From assembly GCA_965218875.1 (NCBI GenBank), contig OZ244707.1, positions 1,178,001 through 1,242,000 of the forward strand: a stretch of 64,000 nt of DNA, given 5' to 3'. Shown here piece after piece: positions 55,368 to 63,440 of the stretch. Every line of letters begins with the position of its first letter. Position 1 is the first letter of the stretch. The DNA comes from CBDCMJ01 sp965218875. Its GTDB lineage: Bacteria > Chloroflexota > Dehalococcoidia > Lucifugimonadales > UBA3495. Made by a program: the position numbers and the translations under genes. The notes under the pieces are model-generated. The model did no database searches, was not told where the DNA came from, and worked only from the letters and a program-made list of their open reading frames with translations.

Positions 55368-55796
55368 TCAGTCCGGGCTGTTGGGATACTTCACCGAGAC
55401 GGAGGTGTGAATTCCGCCGCGGACTTTGTAGTCGAGGGTGATTTCCATGGACCGGGGTTGGCAGGCCGCCACCAGGTCTTGGAGGATGCGGTTGGCGGCG
55501 TGCTCTTGCACGATACCCACGTCACGGAAGGACAGAAGATAGTACTTTAGGGATTTAAGCTCGATGCAGCTGTCCTGGGGAACGTAGGACATGAGCAGAG
55601 TCCCGTAGTCGGGCAGGCCGCTCCACGGACACACGGCGGTGAACTCGTCGGTGTCGATGTCTACCCGGGAGCGTTGTTCCGGGTAATCGTACCGGAACGA
55701 CAGCAGGCACCCCGGGTCGATGGCGCTCTCGTCCCGCACCGGCAGCCGCCGGTCCAGCACCTCGTAATGGCGGCTTAGCTCCGGTATGGTGGCCAT
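55368..55796 (-). CDS. queF: NADPH-dependent 7-cyano-7-deazaguanine reductase QueF
   Basis: A 142-residue type I QueF that reduces the nitrile of preQ0 to the amine of preQ1. The catalytic Cys56 is in EFTAVCPWSGLPDYG, with Asp63, and the QueF motif region is CIELKSLKYYLLSFRD. First gene of a queF-queD-queC-queE operon covering GTP-derived dihydroneopterin triphosphate to preQ1; folE and tgt are not in the window. ATG 55796 gives the family length; the frame extends upstream to 55838. No preQ1 riboswitch was recognised upstream. Confidence 0.95.
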   Translation of the reverse strand: MATIPELSRHYEVLDRRLPVRDESAIDPGCLLSFRYDYPEQRSRVDIDTDEFTAVCPWSGLPDYGTLLMSYVPQDSCIELKSLKYYLLSFRDVGIVQEHAANRILQDLVAACQPRSMEITLDYKVRGGIHTSVSVKYPNSPD

Positions 55797-56064
55797 GGGC
55801 AATCTCCTGGACATCCCGCGCTGCTGCCAAAACATCATAGGCGTGACACCGAGGCTGTGTCAAAGCGCCCTTAACCGCCCTTGGACTGCTTGCCCGAACC
55901 GCGGAACTTACGCTAAGATACCGGGACTTAGCCGGTGAATAATGTAACCCCCCGCCTCTGCAGTGGCTGGCGTGGCCCGGACTTCGCGGCCGACTGGCGG
56001 AGTAGGAAAGGGGGCGGCCCAGCGCCCCCAAAGACTGGCGGGGCGGCGAAAAGCGAGGTGAGTC

Positions 56065-56502
56065 ATGGCGGAACTGACGTTGGCCAGTAAGGTCAGGGCC
56101 TACAGCACGGGCACGTTGGGGCGGGCCATATGCAACGCCCGGACCCACCACTACGTGGCGGATGACGTAGGCGGTGAGGCGGTTGGCGCCGGCGAGCTAT
56201 TCCTGTCGGGGATCACCGCCTGCGCGGTGAACATGGTGGAGCGGCTGGCCAACGAGGGCGACGTCGCCCTGGACTGGATGGACGTGGGGGCTGAGGCCTG
56301 GCGGGACCAGGACAAGACCCCCGGCGAGCGCACCACTTACGACGCCATCCGGGTCCACTTCGAAATGTGGGGGGTGGACGACGACCAGGCCCATGAACTG
56401 GTGGAGGCCTGGAAACGCCGTTGAGCCCTGTACGGATCGGTCGCCGTGGCGACCGCCGACACCACCGTGGACCTGGTGGTCCACAACGAGCCAAAGAGAT
56501 AG
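56065..56502 (+). CDS. OsmC-like selenoprotein (in-frame UGA at 56422-56424)
   Basis: A 145-residue OsmC/Ohr-fold protein, the family of thiol peroxidases that use two cysteines to reduce organic hydroperoxides. The first Cys is Cys53 in SGITACAVNMVERLA. The second catalytic position is encoded by TGA: the frame reads ...EAWKRR-UGA-ALYGSVAVATADTTVDLVVHNEPKR and then TAG. The text after the TGA is the expected OsmC C-terminal strand, so ending at the TGA would delete a core part of the fold. A GC-rich hairpin follows 13 nt later. ATG start after GCGAGGTG. A Sec-containing OsmC-like family is known from metagenomic selenoproteome surveys. Sec would be residue 120. Confidence 0.85.
56438..56455 (+). 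promoter_or_regulatory. Candidate bacterial SECIS element of the OsmC-like gene
   Basis: A perfect 7-bp stem CGGTCGC/GCGACCG with tetraloop CGTG, containing G at loop position 2. The loop begins 21 nt after the last base of the UGA, inside the 16-37 nt range described for bacterial SECIS elements. It is also coding sequence. Confidence 0.7.
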
Positions 56503-56547
56503 CTCGATGCGACTGAGACGCCGAGCCGCCGCCGTCGAGGGGCGCAC

Positions 56548-57483
56548 ATGAGAATATGCTCTTTCCTCCCCAGCGCCACCGAGATCGTGTACGATTTAGG
56601 ACTGCAGGACCAGCTATATGGGGTTACTCACGAGTGTGACTATCCCCCCGACGCCAGGAACAAGCCCCACGTGGTGCGGAGCGTCTTCGACGAGGGAGAC
56701 CCGCCCAGCAGCGGAGAGATCAGCCGGATCATTTCCCAGCGGTTGGAGCAGGGCTTGGGCATCTACGACATCGACGAGGACCTGCTCAGCGCCGCGGAGC
56801 CCGACTTACTGCTGACCCAGGCCATATGCGAGGTTTGAGCCATCTCATCTCGGCAGGTGGCCGAGGCCAGCGTCAACCTCCCCAAAGCACCTCAGGTGTT
56901 GTCTCTCGACCCTCAATACCTGGGAGACGTGCTGGAAGATGTGCGGCGGGTGGGCCGCGCCACCAACTGCGAAGACAAGGCCGAGAGCATCGCGGCGGGC
57001 ATGCAGGCGCGCATCGACGCCGTTGCCCTGGCCGCGGCCAAAGCCGCCTCCCGTCCCCGGGTGCTGCACCTGGAATGGGTGGAACCCCTCATGTGCGGCG
57101 GGCATTGGGTCCCCGAAATGGTGGAACTGGCCGGGGGCGTCAATTGCTTCGGGGACAAGGAGAAGGGGTCTTATCGTATGGAGTGGGCCGACGTTGCGGC
57201 CAGCCGCCCCGAGGTGGTCATACTGCTCCCCTGCGGCTTCGACGTTAAACGCGGTCTGCAGGACGTGCCGTTGCTGTCCCAGAAAGAGGGATGGAGCGAC
57301 CTTCCGGCAGTGAAGAACAATCGGGTGTACGTGGTCGACGCCGGGGCCTACACCAGCCGCTCCGGGCCCAGGCTGGTGGACGGCCTGGAAATCCTGGCTG
57401 AGGTGGTCCATCCGGAGCTGTTTTCCGGGGGGATACCGGAGTCCGGGGCCATACGGCTCTACGGTGACCTGGTCCGAGCGTAG
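56548..57483 (+). CDS. Cobalamin-binding (BtuF-like) selenoprotein with CxxU motif (UGA at 56836-56838)
   Basis: A 311-residue protein of the periplasmic-binding-protein-like cobalamin-binding family (COG0614 type), lacking a signal peptide. It opens with MRICSFLPSATEIVYDLGL; residues 86-96 are DLLLTQAICEV, then UGA, then AISSRQVAEASVNLP in the same frame through QVLSLDPQYLGDVLEDV to the normal C-terminus. In relatives this segment reads TQxLCxVCA, so the UGA replaces the second Cys, giving Cys94-Glu-Val-Sec97. Conventional calling would split it into a 96-residue and a 208-residue piece. A hairpin with an AGGTG loop follows. It starts 45 bp after the Sec-containing OsmC-like gene. Confidence 0.85.
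56849..56865 (+). promoter_or_regulatory. Candidate bacterial SECIS element of the cobalamin-binding gene
   Basis: Stem CTCGGC/GCCGAG (6 bp, perfect) with apical loop AGGTG, starting 17 nt after the UGA. Loop positions 2 and 3 are G, and the loop resembles the AGGUC apex of the Escherichia coli fdhF SECIS. Confidence 0.72.
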
Positions 57484-57515
57484 GATATCGGACGCGCGGG
57501 CCGGAGGTTGCCTCG

Positions 57516-58187
57516 CTAGTTGAGGCGCGGGCCCCGGAACGGGTTGCGCTTGGCAAGCTCTTCTTCCAGCGCCTCGTTGGTCCGCTTTAGAAAAGGCAGC
57601 AACCGTTGCAGGCGTCCGGCGGCCGCGGGTGACTCCAGCAACTCTTGGCGGGCTTGCCCGGGAAGTTCCAGGTTGGCAGCCGCGCTGTACGAGAGGGTCA
57701 CGGGGTCTTGGGGCACGTCGACGTTGGCGCTCCACCCTCCGCCCAGGGTGGACAGCTTGCGAATCAACTCCGTGTATTGGTCCGATACCTCGGAGATCAG
57801 TTCCGGCGCCACCTCCCCCACCGGCTCCTCCAGGTATCTGACCCTACCCACCACGTGGGGCCGTTGCTGCACGATCTCCGTCGTTTCGAAACGGCGGTGG
57901 CCCCTGGTCAGGATGTTCATCCGGCCCTCAGCTAGGCGCTCGACGCGGGTGATCAAGGCAGAGGTCCCGACCTGGAAGGGCTCGGCCGGCTCGCCCACCT
58001 CTTTGCCCTCCCTGATGAGAACAATGCCGAAAGGCTCGTTGCGCTCGACGCAGTCGCCGATCATAGCCTTGTAGCGCTCCTCGAAGATGTGGAGCGGCAA
58101 CACCATGCCGGGAAACAGCACGGCGTTGAGCGGAAAGAGGGACAGGGTAACCGGGTCGCCGGAGGGCGGATGTCGCGGCTCGGTCAT
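57516..58187 (-). CDS. LON N-terminal substrate-binding domain protein
   Basis: A 223-residue protein consisting of the Lon protease N-terminal (LAN/PUA-like) domain: LSLFPLNAVLFPGMVLPLHIFEERYKAMI is diagnostic, followed by the helical part. There is no ATPase or protease domain, so it is a stand-alone substrate-binding protein, common in bacteria and of unclear role. ATG 58187 is chosen over an upstream start at 58223. Last gene of a reverse-strand cluster. Confidence 0.9.
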   Translation of the reverse strand: MTEPRHPPSGDPVTLSLFPLNAVLFPGMVLPLHIFEERYKAMIGDCVERNEPFGIVLIREGKEVGEPAEPFQVGTSALITRVERLAEGRMNILTRGHRRFETTEIVQQRPHVVGRVRYLEEPVGEVAPELISEVSDQYTELIRKLSTLGGGWSANVDVPQDPVTLSYSAAANLELPGQARQELLESPAAAGRLQRLLPFLKRTNEALEEELAKRNPFRGPRLN

Positions 58188-58250
58188 GGTGCTGGGAGTA
58201 TAGTGTCTCCCCCTCAGATGCACAAGGTCGGCCCCGCGACGGGGCGCCGC

Positions 58251-58601
58251 TCAGCGCCGGTTGGCGGCCCGACGCACCCGGAAGTTGGCGGTCTGCTGTT
58301 GCTTGCGAACCCACCTGAGGTAGTTGGCCATCTGCGGGTTGGCTCGAATACCCTCGATGGAGTTGAGCTCTCGGGCCAGGGTGGTGGTGGAGAACAGGGC
58401 GTGCAGCTGCCCGTGACACGTGGGACACAGGGTAACCTTGGGGCCGAACCGGCCTCCCTCGGCGCGGGGCACCAGGTGATGCGCCGTTAACCGCGGAGAC
58501 TCGCGCCAACACAACTCGCAGGCGGCCTGTTCCCCGGCCCCGTTCCGGTCGCAGCCGGGACCGGCAGCGGCGTAGCGGGCACTCCGGCCCCGGCCGGTCA
58601 A
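58251..58601 (-). CDS. HNH nuclease domain protein
   Basis: A 116-residue protein with a small HNH domain: zinc Cys pairs CELC and CPTC, catalytic LTAHHLVPRAEGG, and the final His in CHGQLHALF. It would cut or nick DNA; targets are unknown. TTG start overlapping the upstream gene's stop by 4 bp, so co-translated. The N-terminus is uncertain because of low complexity. Confidence 0.82.
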   Translation of the reverse strand: MTGRGRSARYAAAGPGCDRNGAGEQAACELCWRESPRLTAHHLVPRAEGGRFGPKVTLCPTCHGQLHALFSTTTLARELNSIEGIRANPQMANYLRWVRKQQQTANFRVRRAANRR

Positions 58602-59089
58602 GCGGTCCCCTCTCCGCCCTCAGGGTTGTAATGTCGCCAGCCGGGCAGGTCCACCCGCCATTCGCCCTCCTCCAGCAGCATCGGCAGAATAAGGCCGTTC
58701 ATAAGGCGGCGCTGCGAGGTCCTCTGGGCGACCTTGGAGGCGCCGAAGGGAAGAAAGGCGAAGGCGTGATGATCGTCCAGGTAGCTGGTGGGCGACACTC
58801 CCAGGTCGGTGAGGTCTTCCAAGGGCCATAGGCGGAGTACGGTGCTGCGAAAGTCCTCCAGCATGGACTGGCGCATGGGATGGTTGGGGTCGTACCCCGC
58901 GCGGTAGGCAACCTGCATGTCGACGTTGTTGCGGGTGGCCCAAACACCCATCCGCATTCCCCTGGTCTCTTTGGACAGCATGGCCCAGGCCATGTCCATC
59001 CGGTTGTCGCGGACCGCCTCGGCGAAGGCGCCCGCGGCATGGCCGCACGGGTCGGGGTATAGGCTCCTCTTATCTCCGGGGATTCTCAT
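58598..59089 (-). CDS. Conserved-looking hypothetical protein
   Basis: A 163-residue soluble protein that I cannot assign to a family. It is rich in Arg, Met and Trp and contains MAWAMLSKETRGMRMGVWATRNN and LLEEGEWRVDLPGW; the latter recalls the NTF2-like domains of small proteins with a buried ligand pocket. It begins 10 bp after the gamma-glutamyltransferase stop and overlaps the HNH gene. Confidence 0.65.
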   Translation of the reverse strand: MRIPGDKRSLYPDPCGHAAGAFAEAVRDNRMDMAWAMLSKETRGMRMGVWATRNNVDMQVAYRAGYDPNHPMRQSMLEDFRSTVLRLWPLEDLTDLGVSPTSYLDDHHAFAFLPFGASKVAQRTSQRRLMNGLILPMLLEEGEWRVDLPGWRHYNPEGGEGTA

Positions 59090-59098
59090 GAATAGGCC

Positions 59099-60862
59099 CT
59101 ACCAACCGATGGCGTAACCGTCACGCCTGGGGTCCGCCGCGCCCTGGAGCACCCCGGTCTCCGGGTCGATCTGGATCATGACTTCGCTGCCCTGGGCTTC
59201 CCATGCTGCCCAGACCTGCAGCGCGTGGCCCCTGCCCTCCAACCCGGCGCGCACCTCGGAGGGAATCCGGTTTTCCAGGTAGAGCAAATCTTCGCAGGTA
59301 TGGGGCAGGGTGGACTCAGTGGGATTTTGAGTATTGCGCCACCGTGGGGCCTCCACGGCCTCGGACACCGTCATTCCGAAGTCCAGCACGTGGGTGATCA
59401 CCTGCAAGTTGGTCTGCACCTGGGTATCTGCGCCCGGCGTCCCGCACACCAGATGCAGGCTACGGCCTGCCTGCCGGGAGGCGCCCCCGTTGCCTCCGAG
59501 GGGAGAGCCGGCGGCTGGACCGGGCGAAGCGTCCTCGCGGAACACCATCACCGGATTCATGGTGTGGCGCACCCTTTTCCCCGGCTCCAGGCGGTTGACG
59601 TGGCCGGGGTCCAGGTGCCAGTAAGTCATGCGGTTGTTGAGGAGCACCCCGGTTTCTCCGGCGATCAGGCTGGACCCCCACTGGCTCTGGATGCTCTGGA
59701 GTTGGCATACCGCGTTTCCCCATTGGTCCACGATGGCAAAACAGGTGGTGTCTTCCTCCGGGCGGGACGCTCCGGGAGCCGGCCGAGTCACCGCGGCAGC
59801 CCGTCCGGGTGCATTGAATCCCCAGGGGTCGCCCGGGCTTACGTGTTGCGCGGCCCGGTCGGGATCGATGGACCGGGCCCGGTGGGCGGCGTACTCCTTG
59901 GAGACCAGGGCGTCGAGGGGTACGTCCACAAAGTCGGGGTCGGCGGTGTAGGCCTCGCGATCGCTGAAGGCCAGCTTCTTGGCTTCGACCATGAGGTGAA
60001 TGCTTTCGGCCGTGGAAGCTCCCATGGCCCCGAGGTCGTGTCTCTCCACCAGGTTCAGCTCTTGGAGCAGAACGTGGCCGCTGGAGTTGGGCGGCGCTTC
60101 GTAGACGGTGTACCCCCGGTAGGTGGTGGAGACCGGCTCCTCCCACCTGCAACGGCAGTCAGCCAGGTCTTGGGCGGACAGCAGGCCCCCCTGCTGTTGA
60201 CTGAAATCGGCTATGGCCCGGGCGACCTCGCCCAGGTAGAAAGCGTCCCTGCCCCCGTTCACGATGGTCCGGAAGGTCCGGGACAGGTCTTGTTGGTAAA
60301 GCAGTTCTCCCGGACCGAGCGGACGCCCCTCGCGGGTAAAAACTGCCCGCGAGGTGGGGAACCGGCACAGGAGCGGGTCGGCGGCGATGGCCCGGCTCAA
60401 AACGTGGCTCACCGGGAAGCCGTTTTCCGCTAAGTCTATCGCCGGCGCCATGGCCTCGGCCAGGGACAAAACGCCGTACTTTTGGTGAGCCGACAGCCAG
60501 CCGTCCAGCAGCCCCGGCACGGAAACCGAGAGAATGCCCTTGGCCGGTATACCGCCGGAAGCGTAGCGTTCCCTGGTGGCGGCATGAGGCGCGGCGCCGG
60601 TGGCGTTGCAGACCTCTAGGCGTTCGGCCGGCTTCCAGTAGACCATGATATAGCCGTCGCCGCCGATACCGGACATCAGGGGTTCGACCACGTTGAGGGC
60701 AGCCGCCGTGGCGATGGCGGCGTCTACCGCGTTGCCACCTTTTTGGAGGGTGGCTATGCCAGCCTGGGAGGCCAGGGGATGGCCGGCGCAGACCATGCCT
60801 CGGCGGCCCATGACCGTGGGCCGGTGGGCTTCGAAGTTGACGCCGTGGGGGGAATCCGTCAC
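59099..60862 (-). CDS. ggt: Gamma-glutamyltransferase family protein, second copy
   Basis: A 587-residue Ntn hydrolase. The N-terminal MVCAGHPLASQAGIATLQKGGNAVDAAIATAAAL is typical, and the autoprocessing/catalytic Thr lies in EDTTCFAIVDQWGNAVC. No signal peptide is visible. GTG 60862 follows a perfect GGAGG at good distance and begins 18 bp after the TPP enzyme; the open frame upstream to 61135 lies inside that gene and is discarded. It is divergent from the copy at 29.4 kb and not a recent duplicate. Confidence 0.9.
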   Translation of the reverse strand: MTDSPHGVNFEAHRPTVMGRRGMVCAGHPLASQAGIATLQKGGNAVDAAIATAAALNVVEPLMSGIGGDGYIMVYWKPAERLEVCNATGAAPHAATRERYASGGIPAKGILSVSVPGLLDGWLSAHQKYGVLSLAEAMAPAIDLAENGFPVSHVLSRAIAADPLLCRFPTSRAVFTREGRPLGPGELLYQQDLSRTFRTIVNGGRDAFYLGEVARAIADFSQQQGGLLSAQDLADCRCRWEEPVSTTYRGYTVYEAPPNSSGHVLLQELNLVERHDLGAMGASTAESIHLMVEAKKLAFSDREAYTADPDFVDVPLDALVSKEYAAHRARSIDPDRAAQHVSPGDPWGFNAPGRAAAVTRPAPGASRPEEDTTCFAIVDQWGNAVCQLQSIQSQWGSSLIAGETGVLLNNRMTYWHLDPGHVNRLEPGKRVRHTMNPVMVFREDASPGPAAGSPLGGNGGASRQAGRSLHLVCGTPGADTQVQTNLQVITHVLDFGMTVSEAVEAPRWRNTQNPTESTLPHTCEDLLYLENRIPSEVRAGLEGRGHALQVWAAWEAQGSEVMIQIDPETGVLQGAADPRRDGYAIGW

Positions 60863-60879
60863 CGGGGCCTCCGCAACGA

Positions 60880-62553
60880 CTACGGAGCAGCTTGGCGTCG
60901 GGCGATGGCGGCCTCGGCACGGGGGCTGATGGCCCGCTGCACGGACACGTTGAGCAGGGCCGGCCGCCGCGACGCGATAGCCCGCTCCAGGGCAGGCTTG
61001 AGGTCGTTGGGGTCTTCCACCAACTCTCCGTAGCCCCCGAGACCTTGGACCACCTGGTCGTACCGGGTCGGCAGCAAGTCGGTGGCCACCGGGCGGCCGT
61101 ACAGCCCCAGTTGGATCTGGCGGTCGATTCCCCACGCCGAGTCGTTGCCCAACACAGTCACGAAGTCGATGCCGTGGCGCACCGCCGTGTCGAACTCCAT
61201 GCCGTTGAACCCAAAGGCGCCGTCTCCCGAGCAGTTGATGACCCGGGAGTCGGGATAGGCGAGCTTGGCCGCCATGGCCGTGGGCAGGGAAGACCCCAGC
61301 ATACCCAGCGAAGAGACGTAATACCAGTGGTGGGGCATTCTCGCCGGCAGGAGGGAGCGGCCGAAGTGGCAGTAGTCGCCGCCGTCGAACACCAGGCAGT
61401 CATCGGGGCGGAGCATGGACTCGATGGTCTTGTGGACGAACATGGCGTGCATCGGCGTTTCCGAAACAGATAGGCCATCGCTCCACTCCGCCTGGGCGGC
61501 CTGGGCGGCGCGGAGTTCGTCAACCCAAGGCTGCTCGGTCCAGGAGTGTTTGGCGGCCTCCCGCGTAAGCTGGTCCAGTATACCGGTAACGTCGCCGAGC
61601 AGACCCACGGCTACCCCGCGGTTGCGGCCGATTTCCGCCGCGGCCGGGTCGACCTGGATCAGCTTCGCGCCGGCGGCTACTGCGGGGGCGCGGCAGAAGC
61701 CTATGGAGTAGTCCTGCTTGCGGCCCAGCAGCAGCACCACGTCGGCCTCCGGGAGTTTCCTGGCTGCCCAGTTGAGCCCCCGCTCGAAGAATCCGACGGA
61801 TTGAGGGTGGTCGTCGGAGACCAGCCCCCGGGCCTGGCCCTCGGTCAACACCGGTATACGAGTGGTCTCGACGAACTGTTGCAGGGCCTCCCCGGAGCGG
61901 ACGTATCCCGCCGCATCCCCCGCAATGGCCAGCGGGCGCTTGGCCTGGCGCAGCAGGTCCACGGCCTGGCGGACTAGGTCGGGCTGCGCCAGGGCTCCTT
62001 CTTGGGCCCGGTATTCGCCGGGCTGGTAGAACGTCACCCCATCCTCGTCGACCTCCTGTTCTTGGACGTCGATGGGGATGGTGAGATGCACCGGGCCCCG
62101 GCGTCCGCTGAAGGCCAGGCGGACCGCCTTGGCGATAAAGTCCGGAATGCGGCGGGCATCGTGGACTAGGTAGGAACCCTTGACCGTGGGCGCGGCCATG
62201 CCCACTTGGTCTATCTCCTGCATAGCGCCGCGGCCCAAGTCGGCCAGGTCGGCGCTTCCCGCGATGGAAAGGAGCGGGGCCTCGCTGTGCATGGCGTTGC
62301 TGAGGCCCGGAATGGCGTTGGCAAAGCCGGGGGTGGTGTACATGCAGACGCCGACTTGACCGGTAATGCGACCCCAGGCGTCGGCCATGTGGACCGCGGC
62401 CTGCTCGTGCCGCGTGTCGATGAAGCGGAAGTCCATGTCCGACATGACGTCCAGCACCGGCAGGATGTGATCACCGGCCAGGGTGAAAATATTGGCGACG
62501 CCTTCCAGCTTGAGGGCTTTGCCGATCAGGTGGCTGCCGGTGACACGGGCCAT
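60880..62553 (-). CDS. Thiamine pyrophosphate-binding enzyme (acetolactate synthase-like)
   Basis: A 557-residue TPP enzyme of the acetohydroxyacid synthase/oxalyl-CoA decarboxylase superfamily. The catalytic Glu is in FIDTRHEQAAVHMADAWGR (near residue 50); the TPP-binding motif GDG...N is seen as INCSGDGAFGFNGMEFDTAVRHG then NDSAWG. Without a regulatory-subunit gene nearby it is probably a catabolic or 2-hydroxyacyl-CoA lyase-like enzyme rather than biosynthetic IlvB. ATG start, heading a cluster with gamma-glutamyltransferase. Confidence 0.88.
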   Translation of the reverse strand: MARVTGSHLIGKALKLEGVANIFTLAGDHILPVLDVMSDMDFRFIDTRHEQAAVHMADAWGRITGQVGVCMYTTPGFANAIPGLSNAMHSEAPLLSIAGSADLADLGRGAMQEIDQVGMAAPTVKGSYLVHDARRIPDFIAKAVRLAFSGRRGPVHLTIPIDVQEQEVDEDGVTFYQPGEYRAQEGALAQPDLVRQAVDLLRQAKRPLAIAGDAAGYVRSGEALQQFVETTRIPVLTEGQARGLVSDDHPQSVGFFERGLNWAARKLPEADVVLLLGRKQDYSIGFCRAPAVAAGAKLIQVDPAAAEIGRNRGVAVGLLGDVTGILDQLTREAAKHSWTEQPWVDELRAAQAAQAEWSDGLSVSETPMHAMFVHKTIESMLRPDDCLVFDGGDYCHFGRSLLPARMPHHWYYVSSLGMLGSSLPTAMAAKLAYPDSRVINCSGDGAFGFNGMEFDTAVRHGIDFVTVLGNDSAWGIDRQIQLGLYGRPVATDLLPTRYDQVVQGLGGYGELVEDPNDLKPALERAIASRRPALLNVSVQRAISPRAEAAIARRQAAP

Positions 62554-62818
62554 CAGACCTCCTATAGGGCAATATCGACCCCAGGGTCCTGTCCATCAGG
62601 AAAAACGGGGCAGTGGTGGTGTTTGTGCCCGGGAGCGGCGTCCCGCCGAGGCCGAAGGGGGACTTGGACCCGCTATCCCAGGGTTCGCCGGGGGCGACCG
62701 GCGCGGGCCGGTCGCAAGATACGCCAGACGCGCATTTTGGGTTCAGGGAAGTACACCGTCAAGGCGGGCCGCGCCTGTCGCCCTTGGCCGGGGCCTGGGG
62801 GGTGCGCTTGAAAATGAA

Positions 62819-62848
62819 ACCGGGGCCTCGGCTTGACCGGGCCCCGGT
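62819..62848 (-). terminator. Intrinsic terminator after the IscA-like gene
   Basis: On the reverse strand a perfect 9-bp stem ACCGGGGCC/GGCCCCGGT with a 12-nt loop is followed by TTCATTTTC, about 35 bp after the stop. Confidence 0.7.
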
Positions 62849-62882
62849 GATTCAAGGCAAATTGGAAACGACCCGTGGCGGC

Positions 62883-63242
62883 TCAGTGGCTTCCGCAGCC
62901 GCCGGAACCGCAACCCCCGGCGCCGCAGCCGCAACCGCTGCCGCATCCGCCGCCGGCGAACATGGGGTTATTGATAACGAACCCAACCTGACCGCCGAAG
63001 TTCTCCACGTAGTCTATAGTGGCCTCCTCGAGAAAGGGCGCGCTGTCGGAGTCCATAAGGAACTTGACGCCTTCCACATCCAGGACTGTGTCATCGGGCT
63101 GGGTCTCTTTTTCCACAGTCAGCATGTACTGCAGGCCACCCGTCTCCACCGGCATGGCAATCACGCGCAGGTTGCCGGCCTGTTCCTCCTGTTCGTCCAT
63201 TACTTCCTTGAGTTTTTCTATGGCCAGAGTGGTTATTTCCAT
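62883..63242 (-). CDS. IscA/HesB-like (A-type carrier fold) protein with Cys-Gly tail
   Basis: A 119-residue protein of the HesB/IscA fold, whose members carry Fe-S clusters with one Cys in a GGCSG motif and two in a C-terminal CGCG motif. Here the first motif is replaced by METGGLQYML-type sequence without Cys, while the C-terminus has an expanded tail, PMFAGGGCGSGCGCGAGG and onwards, holding seven Cys. A different metal-binding mode is therefore likely. ATG 63242 gives the family-like start MEITTLAIEKLKEVM. Confidence 0.78.
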   Translation of the reverse strand: MEITTLAIEKLKEVMDEQEEQAGNLRVIAMPVETGGLQYMLTVEKETQPDDTVLDVEGVKFLMDSDSAPFLEEATIDYVENFGGQVGFVINNPMFAGGGCGSGCGCGAGGCGSGGCGSH

Positions 63243-63440
63243 ACGTTGCGTCACGCTCCTCGCGTTTGATTTTGGGAGCAACCCAAGGCTTACCTAGGTT
63301 ACCACAGCGGAAACTACAGGTCAACGACCCCCGCCGCGCGTACAGGGCCATTTAATTGTCGGCCTCTAACCCCTGTCATGCCGAGCGCAGCGAGGAATCC
63401 AAAGCCCTCCGTGGGAGGGCGGCCTATGCTCGGCAGCCGA
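63243..63440. other. Intergenic region upstream of the IscA-like gene
   Basis: Holds the promoter of the IscA-like gene and one GTCAT-palindrome at 63375-63400 (GTCATGCCGAGCGCAGCGAG). No coding sequence recognised. Confidence 0.5.

Noticed and set aside
55797..56064. preQ1 riboswitch upstream of queF
   Set aside because: The short leader was read on the coding strand; no small pseudoknot with an A-rich tail and C-rich loop could be drawn.
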